Assembly (NCBI RefSeq): GCF_001638985.1
Contig: NW_017265140.1
Span: forward strand, 1,116,001 to 1,180,000
Reading direction: 5' to 3'
Source: Phycomyces blakesleeanus NRRL 1555(-)
Lineage: Eukaryota; Mucoromycota; Mucoromycetes; Mucorales; Phycomycetaceae
Length of the DNA stretch: 64,000 bases
The notes under the pieces are model-generated. The model was not told the origin of the DNA. It made no database searches and saw only the letters and a list, made by a program, of their open reading frames with translations. Position numbers and translations under genes: made by a program. The stretch's first letter is position 1. Each line of letters opens with the position of its first letter. Below are positions 63,288-64,000 of the stretch, in pieces.

Positions 63288-64000
63288 TATTTATATATAT
63301 CTATATATATTAAAGCAATCAACAAAATTGACAAAATTGATGCAAGAATGTTTGCTGGTCTTGCTAAGCCTTTGTGTGACTGCGGTGCAGGGAAATAAAT
63401 CTCTCTAGAGGATTTACTTGAGTTTAGGGTTGTCTTTCTATATATATATTTTTAAACATCAGACACACACTTGTATATCTAATTATATAATAAGATACAC
63501 GCGTATGAATATACAAATACAAATATATCTTTTTTGTAAAATTATATGCTTGTAACACGAATATTAAGCAAGTCATGAGACATATAAATAAAATATAATA
63601 GAGAAAGAAAGTAGTAATAGGAACAGAGACCAAGGCCAAGGGAATCAAGAGAGAAACCAACTGAGCAAAGATTAGATCAAGTGCAATATAATATATACAA
63701 TCTTAAAGGGGGAAAAGAAGTACTAAATAAATAAATAGACTATATCGATGTATATGAAAATAACGGAAAATATATAAACTCTGGCCATACCAAGTAGCCA
63801 AAGACTATCTTTTATACTATACTACAGACAAAATGGCTTGTAATAAAGTAATAATGATCTTATAGCGGATAATGTATAGTGCGTGTGTTTTATATATATA
63901 TATAAAGTCCTTTGGCCCTTTAAGGTTGTACTTCTTCTTTGTAATAAGGATTATATAAATAATCAAAGCAAGTACATGCGTATAAACGCAATCCATTGTC
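63288..64000. other. Window end, no supported gene
   Basis: A hydrophobic minus-strand stretch (63660-63424, VSLLIPLALVSVPITTFFLY, preceded by a CTCAG acceptor-like site) resembles a transmembrane exon, faintly like VMA21-type proteins, but I find no partner exons. Not called. Confidence 0.4.

Noticed and set aside
63424..63660. Hydrophobic minus-strand exon with weak resemblance to VMA21
   Set aside because: No matching partner exons or conserved C-terminal motif found; hydrophobic AT-rich frames arise easily by chance.

Overview
The window reads as nuclear DNA of an AT-rich filamentous fungus, most likely an early-diverging one (Mucoromycota-like). The reasons are many short GT-AG introns, a Cyc8/Ssn6 corepressor, a PKA catalytic subunit, an ELO elongase, Mog1 and RPB6, together with DDE transposons of the MULE and KDZ types. 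The species cannot be named from sequence alone; a Phycomyces- or Mucor-like genome is an inference.

The window has two halves. Positions 1 to about 34,760 are a nested transposon island. It opens with three stacked minus-strand LINE copies that abut an intact tRNA-Ala(AGC) gene at 5508-5580; copies of the first 14 bases of that tRNA separate the LINE segments. Several Mutator-like (MULE) elements follow. One degraded plus-strand copy starts near 5961. A related 2.9-kb copy (16282-19175, 9-bp direct repeats) is nested inside a 9.05-kb element (15869-24915, 10-bp direct repeats) that carries a decayed MULE transposase plus an OTU-type cysteine protease domain. Next come a decayed KDZ transposase (27245-30534) and an intact MULE-OTU element (about 30861-34761) whose five exons splice to a 920-residue open protein. 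The LINE, the decayed MULEs and the KDZ gene all carry stops or frameshifts; the last MULE-OTU does not.

Positions about 36,200 to 63,300 are gene-rich and almost free of transposons. In order: a RhoGAP protein (-), an ELO fatty-acid elongase (+), a PC-esterase-like membrane-anchored protein (-), a metallophosphoesterase (-), the PKA catalytic subunit (-), Mog1 (-), mitochondrial ribosomal protein uL13m (+), the Cyc8/Ssn6 corepressor (-, ten exons, 1595 residues), a tiny doubtful gene (+) and RPB6 (-). I resolved exon structures by hand from splice signals and reading-phase agreement, so they are predictions. The genes do not form one pathway. Cyc8 (glucose repression), PKA (cAMP signalling), Mog1 (Ran cycle) and RPB6 (transcription) are housekeeping or regulatory.

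The strongest leads are: (1) repeated LINE insertion at one position of a tRNA gene that leaves the tRNA intact; (2) MULE-OTU fusion transposons in two divergent copies, one apparently intact, with 91-bp units carrying a GTGACGTCAC palindrome in its terminal repeats; (3) a tandem exon duplication inside the decayed MULE-OTU gene.
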